Source: Prorocentrum cordatum (lineage: Eukaryota > Sar > Dinophyceae > Prorocentrales > Prorocentraceae). Taken from it: a stretch of DNA of 64,000 nucleotides. The translations under genes and the position numbers were made by a program. Below the pieces are notes generated by a model. It searched no databases, was not told where the DNA came from, and saw nothing but the letters and a program-made list of their open reading frames with translations. The first letter of the stretch is position 1; each line of letters opens with the position of its first letter. Of the stretch, positions 33,142-43,790 are shown piece after piece. The stretch spans positions 267,501 to 331,500 of the forward strand of contig CAUYUJ010012780.1 of NCBI GenBank assembly GCA_963575745.1, written 5' to 3'.

Positions 33142-35072
33142 TCGCCAGGAGCTGGGTGCTCGTGGGAGGTCGCCTTCTTGAGCTGCAGCCGAGTGGCCGA
33201 GATGATGTGGATCATGGGCCTGTCGATGACGAAGCCGCCCTCCCTGCCCAAATCGCCCTTGATGGTGATCTAGGCCACTCTATCCGTTATGGAACACAAT
33301 TTCTGCCCGTCTCTTGTGGGCCGAGAGGTAAGAGGACGTCCGTCGCCGCGGGAGCCGGAAATGCCCCCCCGCACCTGGATGATTTGTAGCGGAGCCGCGT
33401 GGCCGCGTGGACCTTGTCAGACTGGAGAATCTGCTCCATGACTGGATTCCGAGCGTCCGAGGAAGCCTCGGTGACGACCAGCACCCGACAGCAAGGCGAA
33501 CACACAGAACGGCCAGTAGTGGTGCAGCACCCCTGTACCGCTACACTCCAGTATGAGCGAGTCCACGGGGTTATTCAAGGACTGGGGGCCGTAGAACGCG
33601 TCGGCGGGCAGGTGGCCCCGGCGCATCCGTTTCAATCATTGCTCAGGGCTCAGGGGGCTGCGACGATGATGCCGGAATAATACTTCCCCAATGGTCTCTA
33701 GCTGCCCCAAACCGATGAATTTCGTCAACTTCTCGACCCGCATGTCCACCGTAACCACATCGAAACCATCGATCTGCATGATCGCCTGCATGGTAATGAC
33801 CTTCGGGGCGATGCGAACGCCCGAGTGCTGCAACGAGAAAAGGGCGAACCCTCCTCTATGGTGACGGGGCACGTCGTGTGGACCAGGAGAGAAAATATCG
33901 AAGGGGGAACGGGATGAACGCCACTCCCCGAACGATTGTTATTCACTTTTCATACAAGAGCGGGGCAATCCACATGTCCATGATGTTCCCAACCGTGTGC
34001 ACGCCCGTGACGTAGGGGATCGGAGAGATCATGACTACGGAACTAGGGCGGTTCGTGGGGTCGGTGCGCTTCAGGAACGAGGAGAGAAGCCGTGTGGTTG
34101 CATTGTTGTCCCTGGGGTCCAGAAGGCGTATGTTTGCCCGGCATTTCGTCCCACATCCTGTCGTCCCTTTTTTCTCGGCCGTCGTCGCCAAGCAGCGCGC
34201 CGCCGCACAGGGCGTAGCGAGGTCCGCATGCACCCCCAGGAGCGCTGACCACTGCGTGTAGATTTCCAGCTGCGGGGCGTGGACGTTAGCGGCAATGGCC
34301 TCCAACGCCTTGCGCCCGAGCTCTTTGAACAGTGGCAGCTTTCCAACGCGAAGCTTCCTTCTCTCTGCCATATTCTCCCGCCCAAGAGCTTTGCGGCAGC
34401 AACATCAGCCTCCTGCAAGCCTCCCACCTCTGCCATCGACAGAACCGAGAAAGCGGACCGAGCCATCTTGGAGATGAGAACCTCCGATGGTTCTGGCCCT
34501 TCCAACCTGGCTAGGCCCACTAATGCCCAAAGGTCCTCAGAGTCCAGCTGTTACCCGAGCTTCGACAGCAGCGCGCGAAGACCCGTCATGCCAATTGGGA
34601 TGGAGATAGGGAAGAAATCCCCGCCAGCCGCCACCGTAGCCGCCTGCACCAGTCCCGTGTGCTGCAGCACCTCGTCCTCAACCCAGTCCCTCAAGAGCAG
34701 AGTCTTCCTCGTGAGCACGGTGTCGGTGGCGGCCCCGACCTCGTCGACATCGATGCTGCCGTCATCGCCGTCGTTGATGTCGAGGCGGTAGCCCTCCTGC
34801 GTCAGGCCGGTGACGCCGGCAGCGGCGGCCAGCGTGGGGTCCCCGACGATGCTCGCTTCAGGACCTGCAGCGACCGGGGCTGCTACGTCAGCTGCGGCGG
34901 CTCCGAGTGGCTGGTGCGCCGCACAGACCTCCGAACCTGGGAGGGCGAGGCCAGCCACGCCACGGGCCAGGCACACCCGGCAGTGCGCCGCCATGGCGGC
35001 CGGAAAGCGGGAAGAGAGGGGAGGCCTGGGGCAAACGCGGCGCCGTCTTGAGCCAAGATGTGGGTCGAACAA
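33142..35072 (-). pseudogene. Possible LINE2 5' coding region or degraded unknown gene
   Basis: Several consecutive minus-strand frames read protein-like sequence: MAAHCRVCLARGVAG (about 34995, a possible start), VLTRKTLLLRDWVEDEV, GLQEADVAAAKLLGGRIW, KALEAIAANVHAPQLEIY, SSVVMISPIPYVTGVHTV, TMQAIMQIDGFDVVTVDMRV, NPVMEQILQSDKVHAATRLR and RKVYETLHGLGLQVDSDF. They need several frame changes. I do not recognise the family. The shared strand and contiguity with the endonuclease suggest the ORF1 part of LINE2, but a separate decayed host gene cannot be excluded. Confidence 0.4.
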
Positions 35073-35586
35073 CTGTTCCTGAAGGGCAGGAACCTCTTGG
35101 TCCCGCGGATTGAACTAATATTATCGTCGTGTGACAAGGAAGCTCTCGCACACATTACGAATATCCAGCGCATTGAGAGGCATGGCGGTAGCAACCGTAG
35201 ACAACATCAGGCACACGCGCTGCTCGATCGGTCCACCAGCTGAGTACGGGAACGCCCACGGATGAAAAGGAAGCCAGAACGTGGCTTCGGCCTGAACCCC
35301 AACTATCTTCGAGTGGAGTCCCTTGCCGAGCTTGTGGCGAATCAACACCAAATAGGGCGGGTTCACGTCGCGATGACGTTTGCGCTGGCCTCTGACACCG
35401 CGTGGATCCTTCAGCCTTGGCCGATCGGGGCTGTGACTGATGAGGGAAGCGATGTGTCATGAGGGTCCCTGCGCTCGAGGCTTCGAGGCCTGTTCAGAGA
35501 TGACGCGATGGCGCATTCCGTCCCTAGGATAAAGCTGCGGCCGTGATGCGAAGCGAAGCTTGACAACAGCATGCATAAATATAGTA

Positions 35587-36010
35587 GGGGCGACGTAAGA
35601 CTCGAAGATGGGTCGACGCGAATTTACCTGACGGGGCCTTCAGAAACTAACGGTACCGCAATCGAACATTCAATGCGAATCTCCGCTGCAAACATCCCAC
35701 GAGAACTGGACAATCAAAGACCACGCCGGGACGCCAGGACTGTCGAAAACCGGAAGCAAGCTAGTCCAGGCAAACGAACGTTACGAGCTTCTCCGAGCTG
35801 CGCCCGCCCTGAGCGACGCGGGGGCCCCCGAGGGCCGCAGAGGCAACCCGTGTCTCACCCGGCCTCGGGCGAGGATCAATCGAGAATCTCTCACCTCCAG
35901 CGGCTCTGGAGGATGTCTTGGGCGCCGCGGCCTTCTCAGAGCGAACCCGAACGCTCAGAGAGCGTTCCAGAGCGCTGCTCTGGAAGGATTCTCCTCGTCC
36001 TGGCCCCTTC
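35587..36010 (+). repeat. Family H, copy H3, with upstream extension
   Basis: CGTAAGACTCG and CTCCGCTGCAAACATCCCAC (also found by H1) precede GGATCAATCGAGAATCTCT, CGGCTCTGGAGGATGTCTTG and GGCGCCGCGGCCTTCTCAG. A hairpin TTCCAGAGC/GCTCTGGAA lies at 35965-35985. Confidence 0.7.
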
Positions 36011-37394
36011 CGACGATCGGGCGCGGCCTAATCGACCCCTAGGAAACCATCCCCTTCCGTGACGTCACTATCGCCTTTCAAGCTCCACTCCGACCGCATG
36101 CATGCGTCTTGGGGCGAGACGAGAGGGGCGTCACGGAAAGGGGATGGCCTGCCAGGGGTCGGTGAGGCCGCCCCCGAGGCGAGAGCGAAGCCAAACGAGA
36201 GCCCCGTCCTGCTGCGACACCGCGCTGCGCAGCAGCGCCGCCTGCCCCGCTGGGCGTGCCGCCGCGGTGCGCCGCGGCGGCGACGGAACGCCGCGCCGGC
36301 GCTGGGGGTCGGCAGCCGAGGCGGGCCGCTGCCACGCCTCCAGCGGAAGGGGGGGAAGGTCTCGGCCTTCGATCCTCGGTCCTCGGTGCTCGATCCTCGG
36401 TCCTTCTCCTCCTGCTCCATTTTCGGTCCTGCTGATTGCCTGAATGCCCGATGGCAGGAAAATCTCGGAGGGGAGTGCAGGTGGGTAGGGGCAGATGTGG
36501 GGTTGGAGGGAAATCGCTCCAAACGGCCCCTAGAAGAACAGACATGAAAGCATCCCGCTGGGTTCGTCCTCCAGCCGCACCTTGGGATAACCCCCCTCTA
36601 CGACCCCTTGAAAATAGTGCTCACGTTGCCGGCCCCCCCTAGGGCCGGTCGGCCCTGGGGGTCGGTCTTGCTCCTCCTGCTCCGCCTCCTCCTCTTCCTT
36701 TTCCTCCTTCTCTTCCACATCCCTCCTCCTCCTTTTCCTCCTCCTGGATCCTGCTGCTCTTTTCTTGGCAAAGCGCAGAGGAAGGGTATGGGGGAGCGGG
36801 AAAGTTTCGTACAAGGGGGCGGCTTCATAGAAGGTGCGGGCCGTACCTGCAGATGAAACTAACGCCGTCGTTTTCTAAGGAACAACTTCTTGCTGAGGGG
36901 CCATCCCCACTCCCCCATACCCCCTCTGCGCGTGGCTGGCCCTTCGATCCTCATTCCCGTCGATCCGCGAGCCTCCTCCTCGATCCTCGACCTCCCCCTC
37001 GGTTTTCCGTGGTTCGCCGAGACCCGCCACGGCTCGAGGGATAGACGAAATCGGACCGCTATAAATCGGACCGTTATGAACGTTTTCGGGCGCCGCGCGG
37101 CCGCCCCCGGGCGTTCTGGAACAGATCCATATCGATTCTGGGCCCGTCTCAGGCACCGATACCGCTACTCCCCAGACGTCTCCTGGGATGCGCTCTGACC
37201 AGAATTGCGAAGCGAACCCAGCGGTGGTGATGAGGGCCTCCCAGAAGGCCCACGAGGGCGAGACGAAGCGAGGGTAGCGGTATGGCGAGCGAGCACCCGT
37301 CGAAAAGTCGGGGACCCACCCGCCGCTCCGCCGGGGATCGCCCCGCCGCCCTCCGAGGAGCGACCAGAACGTCGAGGATAGAAGCTGGAGCAGC
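36011..37394. other. No gene seen; GATCCTCG and TCC words
   Basis: GC-rich DNA with GATCCTCGGTCCTCGG words (about 36365-36405), TCC-rich DNA (about 36670-36760) and further CGATCCTCG words (about 36930-37005). A 232-codon minus frame (37573-36875) has no recognisable domain. Confidence 0.4.
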
Positions 37395-37560
37395 GGCGCG
37401 CCTGGGGGAAGTGGATGGGGGCAAACCTTCGCACAAGGCGCGGGGCTTCTCAGAAACACTCCGGCCTTCTGACAAGCCGCCCCTGTCTTCTGAGAAAACC
37501 GAAAAAAACTTCTCACAAAGCCAAAAGCCTTCAGGGCTTTCTGAGAACGCCGGCCCTCTC
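37395..37560. repeat. Family B, copy 3 (diverged)
   Basis: CTGGGGGAAGTGGATGGGGG is followed by CTTCTCAGAAAC, CCTTCTGACAAG, CTTCTGAGAAAA and CTTCTCACAAAG words. It has the same layout as the other B copies. Confidence 0.6.
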
Positions 37561-39179
37561 GAATGGGACGCAAGAGGACATACTAGCACAATGTGTCCTC
37601 CTCGGATGCGCCCGAAACGACCATATAGTACACACGACCTGTAACAGATCGCTTCCCGAGCGGTACGGCCAGAAAACGCCTGCCGCGGCGCTTGTATCGT
37701 AAGTTTTCTCGGCGCGCGCGTCGCCCCTTTGCGGGCGACACAAACATAGTACGCATTGGTATGTTTGGGTGGCGCCAATATGGTTTCCCCCCCGGGCTCG
37801 CCGCCGAGTGGACGACCCTGCGCAGCGCAGGATGGCGCTTGAGAGGGAAAGCGCGGGCCGCCGCCCCGCTTCGAGGGAGGGGGGACGAGCAGCGATCGAG
37901 GCTCGGCGTGGTCCCGCGGCAGGCAGGCTCGTGTCGGCGGCGGCGTTGGTTTCTGACGCCGCGTGGATCGTCAGCGTGGTTTTCCCTGCCTGCTTCCCCC
38001 TGCCGCTGGGCAGCGCGGCCTGCCCGGGACCAGCGCGGCGGCGCGATTGTCGTTTCACTGCGGCCCTGGCTGGGAGGGTGGGAGGTCGCCGCGGTGATCG
38101 CGGCGGCCCACACTGAGCGACTGCGTCTTCCCGGGCGCCTGACTTGGCGCTCCGCGCTGCGCGGAGCGCGAGCAGTTTCGCGCCCTCGCGCCGCCCCGCG
38201 GGGGGGAACCAGGATCGGGATCGGGATCGGGCTCGTGGAATTCGCGCGCCTGCTCAGCTGGGGCCACTCGAGACCTCTGGGGCTGTGCCGCGCCTGGACC
38301 TCCGGGTGGCGTTTCCTAGGTTAGACGGCAACCTCGCGGGCGACCCCCCTGCTCTCGGGCGGGGCCGCGCTGCCCCATCAGAAGCAAACCCCCAGAAGGC
38401 ACGCGGCTGCAAGGGCGCCCCCTGGGGACCGATGAGTTACACCTATCCGCGGGCTCCCCCGACGAACGACGACGTGGGGGCGACGCGCAACCTCCCTTCG
38501 CACCCCGCCCCCACCTCAACAATACGGAGCCCGAAAGCCAGGACCGCACTGCTAAAGCAGGGGAGGGGGCCGGAGGTGCGGCATGCCCGGGGGGGCCTAG
38601 GAGACGTCTGAGAGAGACGGAAAAAAACGCTGGAACAAAAAACGGTTAACAAATATCTTCCCTGCGAGGTCACTCGGCCCTGTCCCCTCCTCGCCCCTCC
38701 TCGTCTTCGTCGTTGACCTTAGAAGAACGGCGGGGACGGGCGGGAGGGAGGGGCCGCAGGCAGTCGGGAAAGGAAGGGGGGCGGGCGCGGTCCTAGATTG
38801 AAACACATCGGGCGGTACTCTACCCTGTGCAATCAGCTCACGGAGTCGAGCACTACCTCGGAACGCTGGTGGATGTCCCATTCCCGCGGGCCGCTGGTGT
38901 CCACAGGGTCCGTCCCATCATCTGTCACTTCTTCAACTGATTGTGCAACTCCGCTGCATCTCGCTCCAAGGGGCCGCGGGGTGGAGGGCCGACAAGGCGC
39001 TCGCCTGTCATGTCCATGGCCGCCATACGCAACAACGGGATCAACTTGCGACCCACCTCGTCGTTGGAGTCGATCGCCACGATCAGGCGGCGTTGCTTTT
39101 CGAGCGCGGTTTCGCTCTTGTTGTGCTTCCTCTGCCAGTGAAGGGCGATCTCGCCAACTGCATGGGAGAAGAGGAGGGT
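37561..39179. other. No gene seen
   Basis: GC-rich DNA with overlapping open frames on both strands (up to 210 codons). TTGGTTTCTGACGCCGCGTGG (37947) also occurs at 39249, marking a shared repeat. Nothing points to a gene. Confidence 0.4.
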
Positions 39180-39405
39180 GAGGATGATGAGGAAGAATCG
39201 GAACCGAAGCGCGAAGCGCGAATGACTTCGCACCCTCGAGGGCGCCCTTGGTTTCTGACGCCGCGTGGGTCTTTCAACCTTGCGCGACCGCGGCTTTCCG
39301 ATGGCGCAAATCGTTCGACCCCAGACATCCGACTGCCCCAACTTGTTCGATGCGTGGGCCCCGGAGGCCCGGACCACTTCCCCCGGGCCGGCGTTTCGTC
39401 CTGAG
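39180..39405 (-). repeat. Family G, inverted copy with extension
   Basis: On the minus strand it carries GGGCCCACGCATCGAAC, GGCAGTCGGATGTCTGGGG, AGACCCACGCGGCGTCAGAA and GCGCTTCGCGCTTCGG. The first two match 24852-24905 and 44324-44390. GAATCGGANCCGAANCGCGA also occurs near 24015. Confidence 0.6.
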
Positions 39406-39571
39406 TCGTCTTGCTGACGCCCCCGAGGCACGGCCAGGGCCCCCAGAGGCCGAACTTCTGGAGCGTCGGATCTCTGGGTCGGCCGCGCCCGGCCCCCCGG
39501 CGTGGCGGGCCGCCGCCGCGCCACCAGGGGAGGGGAGGGATCGAGGACCGAGGCTCGAAGGCTCGAAGGCA

Positions 39572-39768
39572 GGATTGCAAAAAAACCCTTCGGCCCGAAG
39601 GATTGCAAAAAAAACCCGGCAAGAACGACCCCGAGGGTTTTTTTGCAATCCTTCGTTCAAGGCAGGGTTTTTTTGCAATCCTTCGTTGCAATCCTTCGGC
39701 CCGCCCGAGGGCCGAGGGCCGAGGGCCGACCATCCCCCGAGGGAGTCCTCGAAGGTCGGCCCTCGGCC
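39572..39768. repeat. Cluster of perfect inverted repeats
   Basis: GGATTGCAAAAAAACCC occurs at 39572-39588, with one extra A at 39600-39617. Its exact complement occurs at 39635-39651 and 39665-39681. A second perfect pair follows, GGCCGAGGGCCGACC (39717-39731) and GGTCGGCCCTCGGCC (39754-39768). The stretch can therefore fold into two strong stem-loops. There is no gene. Confidence 0.9.
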
Positions 39769-39862
39769 CACCGAGGGGACCGCCGCGCCACGCCTTTTGG
39801 CTCGGGGATCGAGGCCCGAAGCCCCTGCGCCATGCAGGACGGCGACTGAACGAAACACTGCC

Positions 39863-40338
39863 CTCGCTCGGACGTCCATTCCCCGCGCATTCGTCGGTGC
39901 CGTGCGTGCCTCTTGGTTGCTCGATGATCCAGGATGCTCCGCGATGGTCATCGCCGAGAACAGATGCACACGTCCGCGCGATGCCAAGGGGTCAGCGCAC
40001 TGGCCCTGCAGGATCCTGCATGACCCGGCGCTCTGGCGGACCCCCGATGTGGCATGGGCTCCCGTCCCGGGGAGGGTCGAGGATCGAGGATCGAGGAGGG
40101 TCGAGGATCGAGGATCGATCGAGGATCGATCGAGGATCGAGGATCAGCCACGCCTCCGGGGAGGGTCGAGGATCGAGGATCGAGGCGCGAAGGTCCGCAT
40201 CCTGTAGGGCCCACCTGTCGCCATCGCTCGGACGCCCCTTCCCCGTGCCATGTTCGATTTCGCGAGCGCATGTTTCGCCAGATGAGCCAAGATGCTCCTC
40301 GATGGTCCTCGCCGAGAGACCATGCACACGTCCCAGCG
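39863..40338 (+). repeat. Family K copies K3 and K4 flanking a GATCGAGG array
   Basis: K3 (39863-39985) and K4 (40221-40338) share CGCTCGGACG, GATGCTCC.CGATGGTC.TCGCCGAGA and GCACACGTCC with K1/K2. Between them, 40070-40190 is a GTCGAGGATCGAGGATCGAG short-period repeat. CAGGATCCTGCATGACCCGG (about 40010) is shared with the sequence after K2. Confidence 0.7.
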
Positions 40339-40741
40339 ATGCGAAGACTCATCGGTTGTCGTCTGAACGCATGGCTAGCGCCGACGTGTTCTCTTCAACC
40401 GAGGCCCTTCAATACGACGATGGCGGCGCGATGAGGTCTGACACAAACTGCGTGCTGCCGGTACCGATAGCACTTAACGGGAGGGACCGGGAGGGATGAG
40501 GATGAGGATCGAGGCTCGAAAGTCTCAGGTAGCGCAGGATGGCGATGAAGAGCAAGAATGAGGGGGGGCGGAAGACAACAGAGTCCTCCGCTGGAACAGA
40601 CCACCGAGATGACGATCAGACAACCTCAGAGGCGACGACGCCCAAGAGCAGCCCCGAGACGAATGTGTGAGTCACCGCCCATGGCGCCGCTGCGTGGCGG
40701 GCTCCCCTGGGCAGTTCCGAGCCGTCGTCCCGCATCAGGGC

Positions 40742-40885
40742 CCTCCTCCTCCTCCTCCACCGACTTCTGCTCCTCCTCCTCCTCCTCCTACTCCTCCTCC
40801 ACCTCCTCCACCTCCTCCACCTCCTCCTCCTCCTCTTCCTCCTCTTCCTCCTCCCCCCTCCTCCTCCTCCTCCTCCTCCTTCAGG
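40742..40885. repeat. TCC microsatellite
   Basis: TCC triplets with ACC and TCT interruptions. Long Ser/Pro or Glu/Arg frames across it are artefacts. Confidence 0.95.
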
Positions 40886-41194
40886 CAGCGCAGCCCGCGA
40901 TGCGCGGCGTGCGGATGCACTCCCGACCTCGCTCAACACCCCCCAGGAGGTGCGGCTCCCCGGCCCGGGCCGCGGGGCGCGAGGCGCGAGCATCCCTCGC
41001 GCCCCCCGCGGGCAACCTCTCCGGGTCGAAGCTCGATGCTCGAGAGAACTCCTCGACCTCGACCTCTGGGCCGGAATCCCAGCACAACCGTCTTGCTCCA
41101 CTTCTGGGGGGCCCGCCTCGGGCCAGGGGACCGTCAGAACTGGGCCACGGGCTCGAAGCAATAAAGCACAAAGGCAGGAGGTAGGCGCGGTCGG

Positions 41195-41260
41195 GCAATG
41201 AGAGCTCGAGATCTCTGAGAGCTGGAGGCTCTGCAGGATGCATCGGTCGCTGCGGCCGCT
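41195..41260 (+). repeat. Family H, short copy H4
   Basis: GAGCTCGAGATCTCTGAGAG, GGAGGCTCTGCAGGATGCAT and CGCTGCGGCCGCTC match the H core. The hairpin part is absent. Confidence 0.5.
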
Positions 41261-41304
41261 CTTACGCGGCGGCTCCCGCGGGCCGCTGCCGTCGTCGTCA
41301 GTGG

Positions 41305-41400
41305 CATCGTCGTCGTGGTCGTCGTCGTCGTCAAGGCGGAGGCGTCGTCGTGGTCGTGGTCGACGACGACGGCGGCATCGTCGTAGTCGTGGTCGTATTC
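41305..41400. repeat. GTC/CGT microsatellite
   Basis: Interrupted GTCGTCGTC and GGTCGTGGTCG repeats. Confidence 0.85.
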
Positions 41401-41614
41401 GCCGTCTATGTGGAGCGATGTATCCTCGTCCGAGACATGCCTGATCGAGGGGCGATGGTTTGGGCATTTCTCTTCAGAACTTCTGGGCCTCCAGGACCTC
41501 TGGGACCCCTGGAGGCGGCCACCAGGGCCTTCTCCAGGAGGGAGGAGGAAGCCCGCCCAGGGATTCGTGCCACGGGGTCCTTTTGCGGCGCGCACAAGGC
41601 GTTGGCGCGAGAAG

Positions 41615-41760
41615 GGCGCCCGTCTAAGAAAGCGCGTGGGGGGCTTCTGAGAAGACAGTGGGCTTCTTAGACGGCCTCCCGGCTTCTAAGAAGCCTCATG
41701 GGACGCATCCAGTCGCTTATGCGAAGGCCCCAGCCCTCCGAAAAGCCCCGCCTTCTCGGA
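41615..41760. repeat. Family B, copy 4 (diverged)
   Basis: Repeated CTTCTGAGAAG, CTTCTTAGAC and CTTCTAAGAAG words in the same style as the other B copies, adjacent to the short inverted-repeat element. Confidence 0.5.
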
Positions 41761-41793
41761 GACCCCCCCCTGTGTCACCCTTTTGTCGGCTAC

Positions 41794-41963
41794 ACGCAGG
41801 AGTGACCCTGGGTAAGAGTGACCTCTGGTGCGCGGCTTTTTAGGGGTCGCGGGGGGACCAAACTCAGGCGCGCAAGACGCCACTATCGCATCGCGTTCAG
41901 CGATTGGGGGGGCCCCACTGGGCCCGCACTAAAGGTCACTCCAGCGAAAGGTCACTCTTACGT
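41794..41963. mobile_element. 170-bp element with ~42-bp terminal inverted repeats (MITE-like)
   Basis: The left end (ACGCAGGAGTGACC then TAAGAGTGACCTCTGGTGCG) matches the complement of the right end (ACGTAAGAGTGACC then GGAGTGACCTTTAGTGCG) over about 42 bp. The core GTAAGAGTGACCT (41812-41824) has a perfect 13-bp complement at 41949-41961. Each arm carries two AGTGACC motifs. CTA lies just outside each end, a possible but weak target duplication. It has no coding capacity, so it would depend on a transposase from elsewhere. Confidence 0.6.
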
Positions 41964-42228
41964 CTAGTCGATTTTGGCAGCGCCGCGAAGTCCTGCTGCC
42001 GGGCAGCCCTTGCTCAGGCATGACGAGGACGTGAAGCGCGACTTACTGGAAACTGCAGCACTCCTGATTCTGCAGGGCCTGCCTACTGATCTGATCTGAC
42101 TGTGTCCCTCCTCACCCTGGGAGCGTGGCCGCCGAGCGCCGCTGCTCCCCCCTCGGCCCGCTCGTCCTCCTGGGACGAGGGAGTGGTGTCATGCTGCGAC
42201 TGGCCCGGGGCGCGCTCCAAGAGTGCCT

Positions 42229-42459
42229 TGATTCCTGGGCACCGCCCATGACAGGAACCCGCCCGCCCCCGTGGACCCCGCCTAGACATGGCGACCCCTG
42301 ATTCCCAAGCGCCGCTCGCCGCGGGAACCCATCCGCCCCCTTGGCCCCAACCCAGAGAGATGGCGATTCCAGGATGCCGTTCGCCACAGGGACCCGCCCG
42401 CCGCCAGGGCGCCAGCCCGAGGATAACGTCTGTTGTTTCCTGGGCGCCGCTCGCCGTAA
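42229..42459 (+). repeat. ~68-bp minisatellite leading into D2
   Basis: Three units plus part of a fourth, starting near 42229, 42298, 42366 and 42433, with TTCCTGGGC.CCGCTCGCC and GAACCC.CCGCCCCC. The last unit merges into the first bases of the D2 head, so D2 may extend further left than D1 and D3. Confidence 0.7.
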
Positions 42460-43527
42460 TCCGCCGGCCACCTTGTGGGGCCGGCAGGCTGTAGGCTCAG
42501 GGTTTGCTGTTCCCTGCGCCGGTTCCAGTTTCCAGTTTCCACTGTTACAATATTGCTATATGCTGCTTACTGTTCCTTGTTGATGGACCGCGCGAGGGGG
42601 GGAGCCGAAAACTGGCAAACCTAGCGTCTCCTGGGAAGGTTCTCAGAAATTCTGGAAGCGCCCCAGAGGCCACACACCCTCGCAAAATACGCAAGATTCG
42701 CGTCCTCGAGACCATAAACCCTCGTGAATTACACAATAGTCGCGTCCCCGAAACCAAAAAACCTAGCAATTACAGAATGCGTGCGTCCTCGAGGCCACAC
42801 ACACGCTAGAAATTCACGCGGTATTCGCGTCCACGGAGCCAGAAAGGTTCATAAAGTATGCAATAATCTCGTCTCCGAAACCATAAACCCTAGTAAGTTA
42901 CACCATCATTTGTCGCGTCTCCGAAGCCATACACCTGCGTAAATTACATTATACTTGCGACCCCGAAGCCATAAACCGTTGTAGTGTACACGCGATTCGC
43001 GTATCCGAAGCCACAAGCCATTGCAAATTACATTATATTCGCGTCTCCGAAGCCATCAACATTTGTAATAAATTGTCAAATTGTATTATATTCGCGTTCC
43101 CGAAACAATAAATCCTCGTAAATTACGCCATGAGCTCGGCCCAGAAATCATAAACCCTTGACAACAGATTTGCAACATTTCTGAAATTCGGCGACACCCC
43201 TCATGCAGATCGGCGGGTCAGGGTCGAAAAACCAATGGGATGTGCCACATTTCTGAAATCCGGCGGCACCCTTCACGCAGATCAGCAGGGGCAGGGTCGA
43301 AAAACCAAGGGGATTTGCCACATGTCCGAAATTATGTGGGAAACCTCAGTGCACAGCATACGGGGGCAGGTTCAAAATGCAACACTGAGTTCAACAATAT
43401 CATCAGAATCTCAATTTCTCTTGCCGATGCTGCTTCACAGCGGCGCCGAGGCCTCATGATTCAGCTCTTGCATAGCCCATTATCCGAGAGAGGGGGCCGG
43501 CGGCAGGGGGCGAAGCACTTACGGATA
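42460..43527 (+). mobile_element. Repeat family D, copy D2
   Basis: The head starts TCCGCCGGCCACCTTG and contains TTCCAGTTTCCAGTTTCCAC and TTGTTGATGGACCGCGCGAG. An extra 44-bp minisatellite follows (42690-43140), then only two or three D units (from about 43170; CACCCCTCATGCAGATCGGC). The tail (GATGCTGCTTCACAGCGGCG, ATTATCCGAGAGAGGGGGCC) ends CTTACGGATA at 43527. Confidence 0.8.
42690..43140 (+). repeat. ~44-bp minisatellite E within D2
   Basis: About ten units of 40-50 bp with CGCGTCTCCGAAGCCATAAA, CCTCGTAAATTAC and ATTATATT. Units begin near 42698, 42742, 42782, 42825, 42869, 42916, 42957, 42999, 43041 and 43092. It is less GC-rich than its surroundings and absent from D1 and D3. Confidence 0.8.
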
Positions 43528-43659
43528 ACTCCTTGAAGTGCCCATGGCAAGATAATCGATTATTAATCCTTGGCCCGTTGGCAAAATAAGCACACGTGAC
43601 CCTGAGATGACCCTAATCCTAGCACCTAGAAACAAGGTTGCCCCTAAGACCCACAACAT

Positions 43660-43790
43660 GCCCACAAGAACCCTCCAGAAGCACCAAAGAGGCCTCGTAA
43701 AGCCTCCAAGAGGCCCCCAGGGCATCCCACGAGAGGCATCCAAGAGGACTCTGGTCCCAAACCCAGGCACGCTGGCGGGATGGGACGGAG
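43660..43790 (+). repeat. Family A body fragment
   Basis: CCAAGAGGCCCCCAGGG and CCAAGAGGACTC words without head or tail. Confidence 0.5.
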
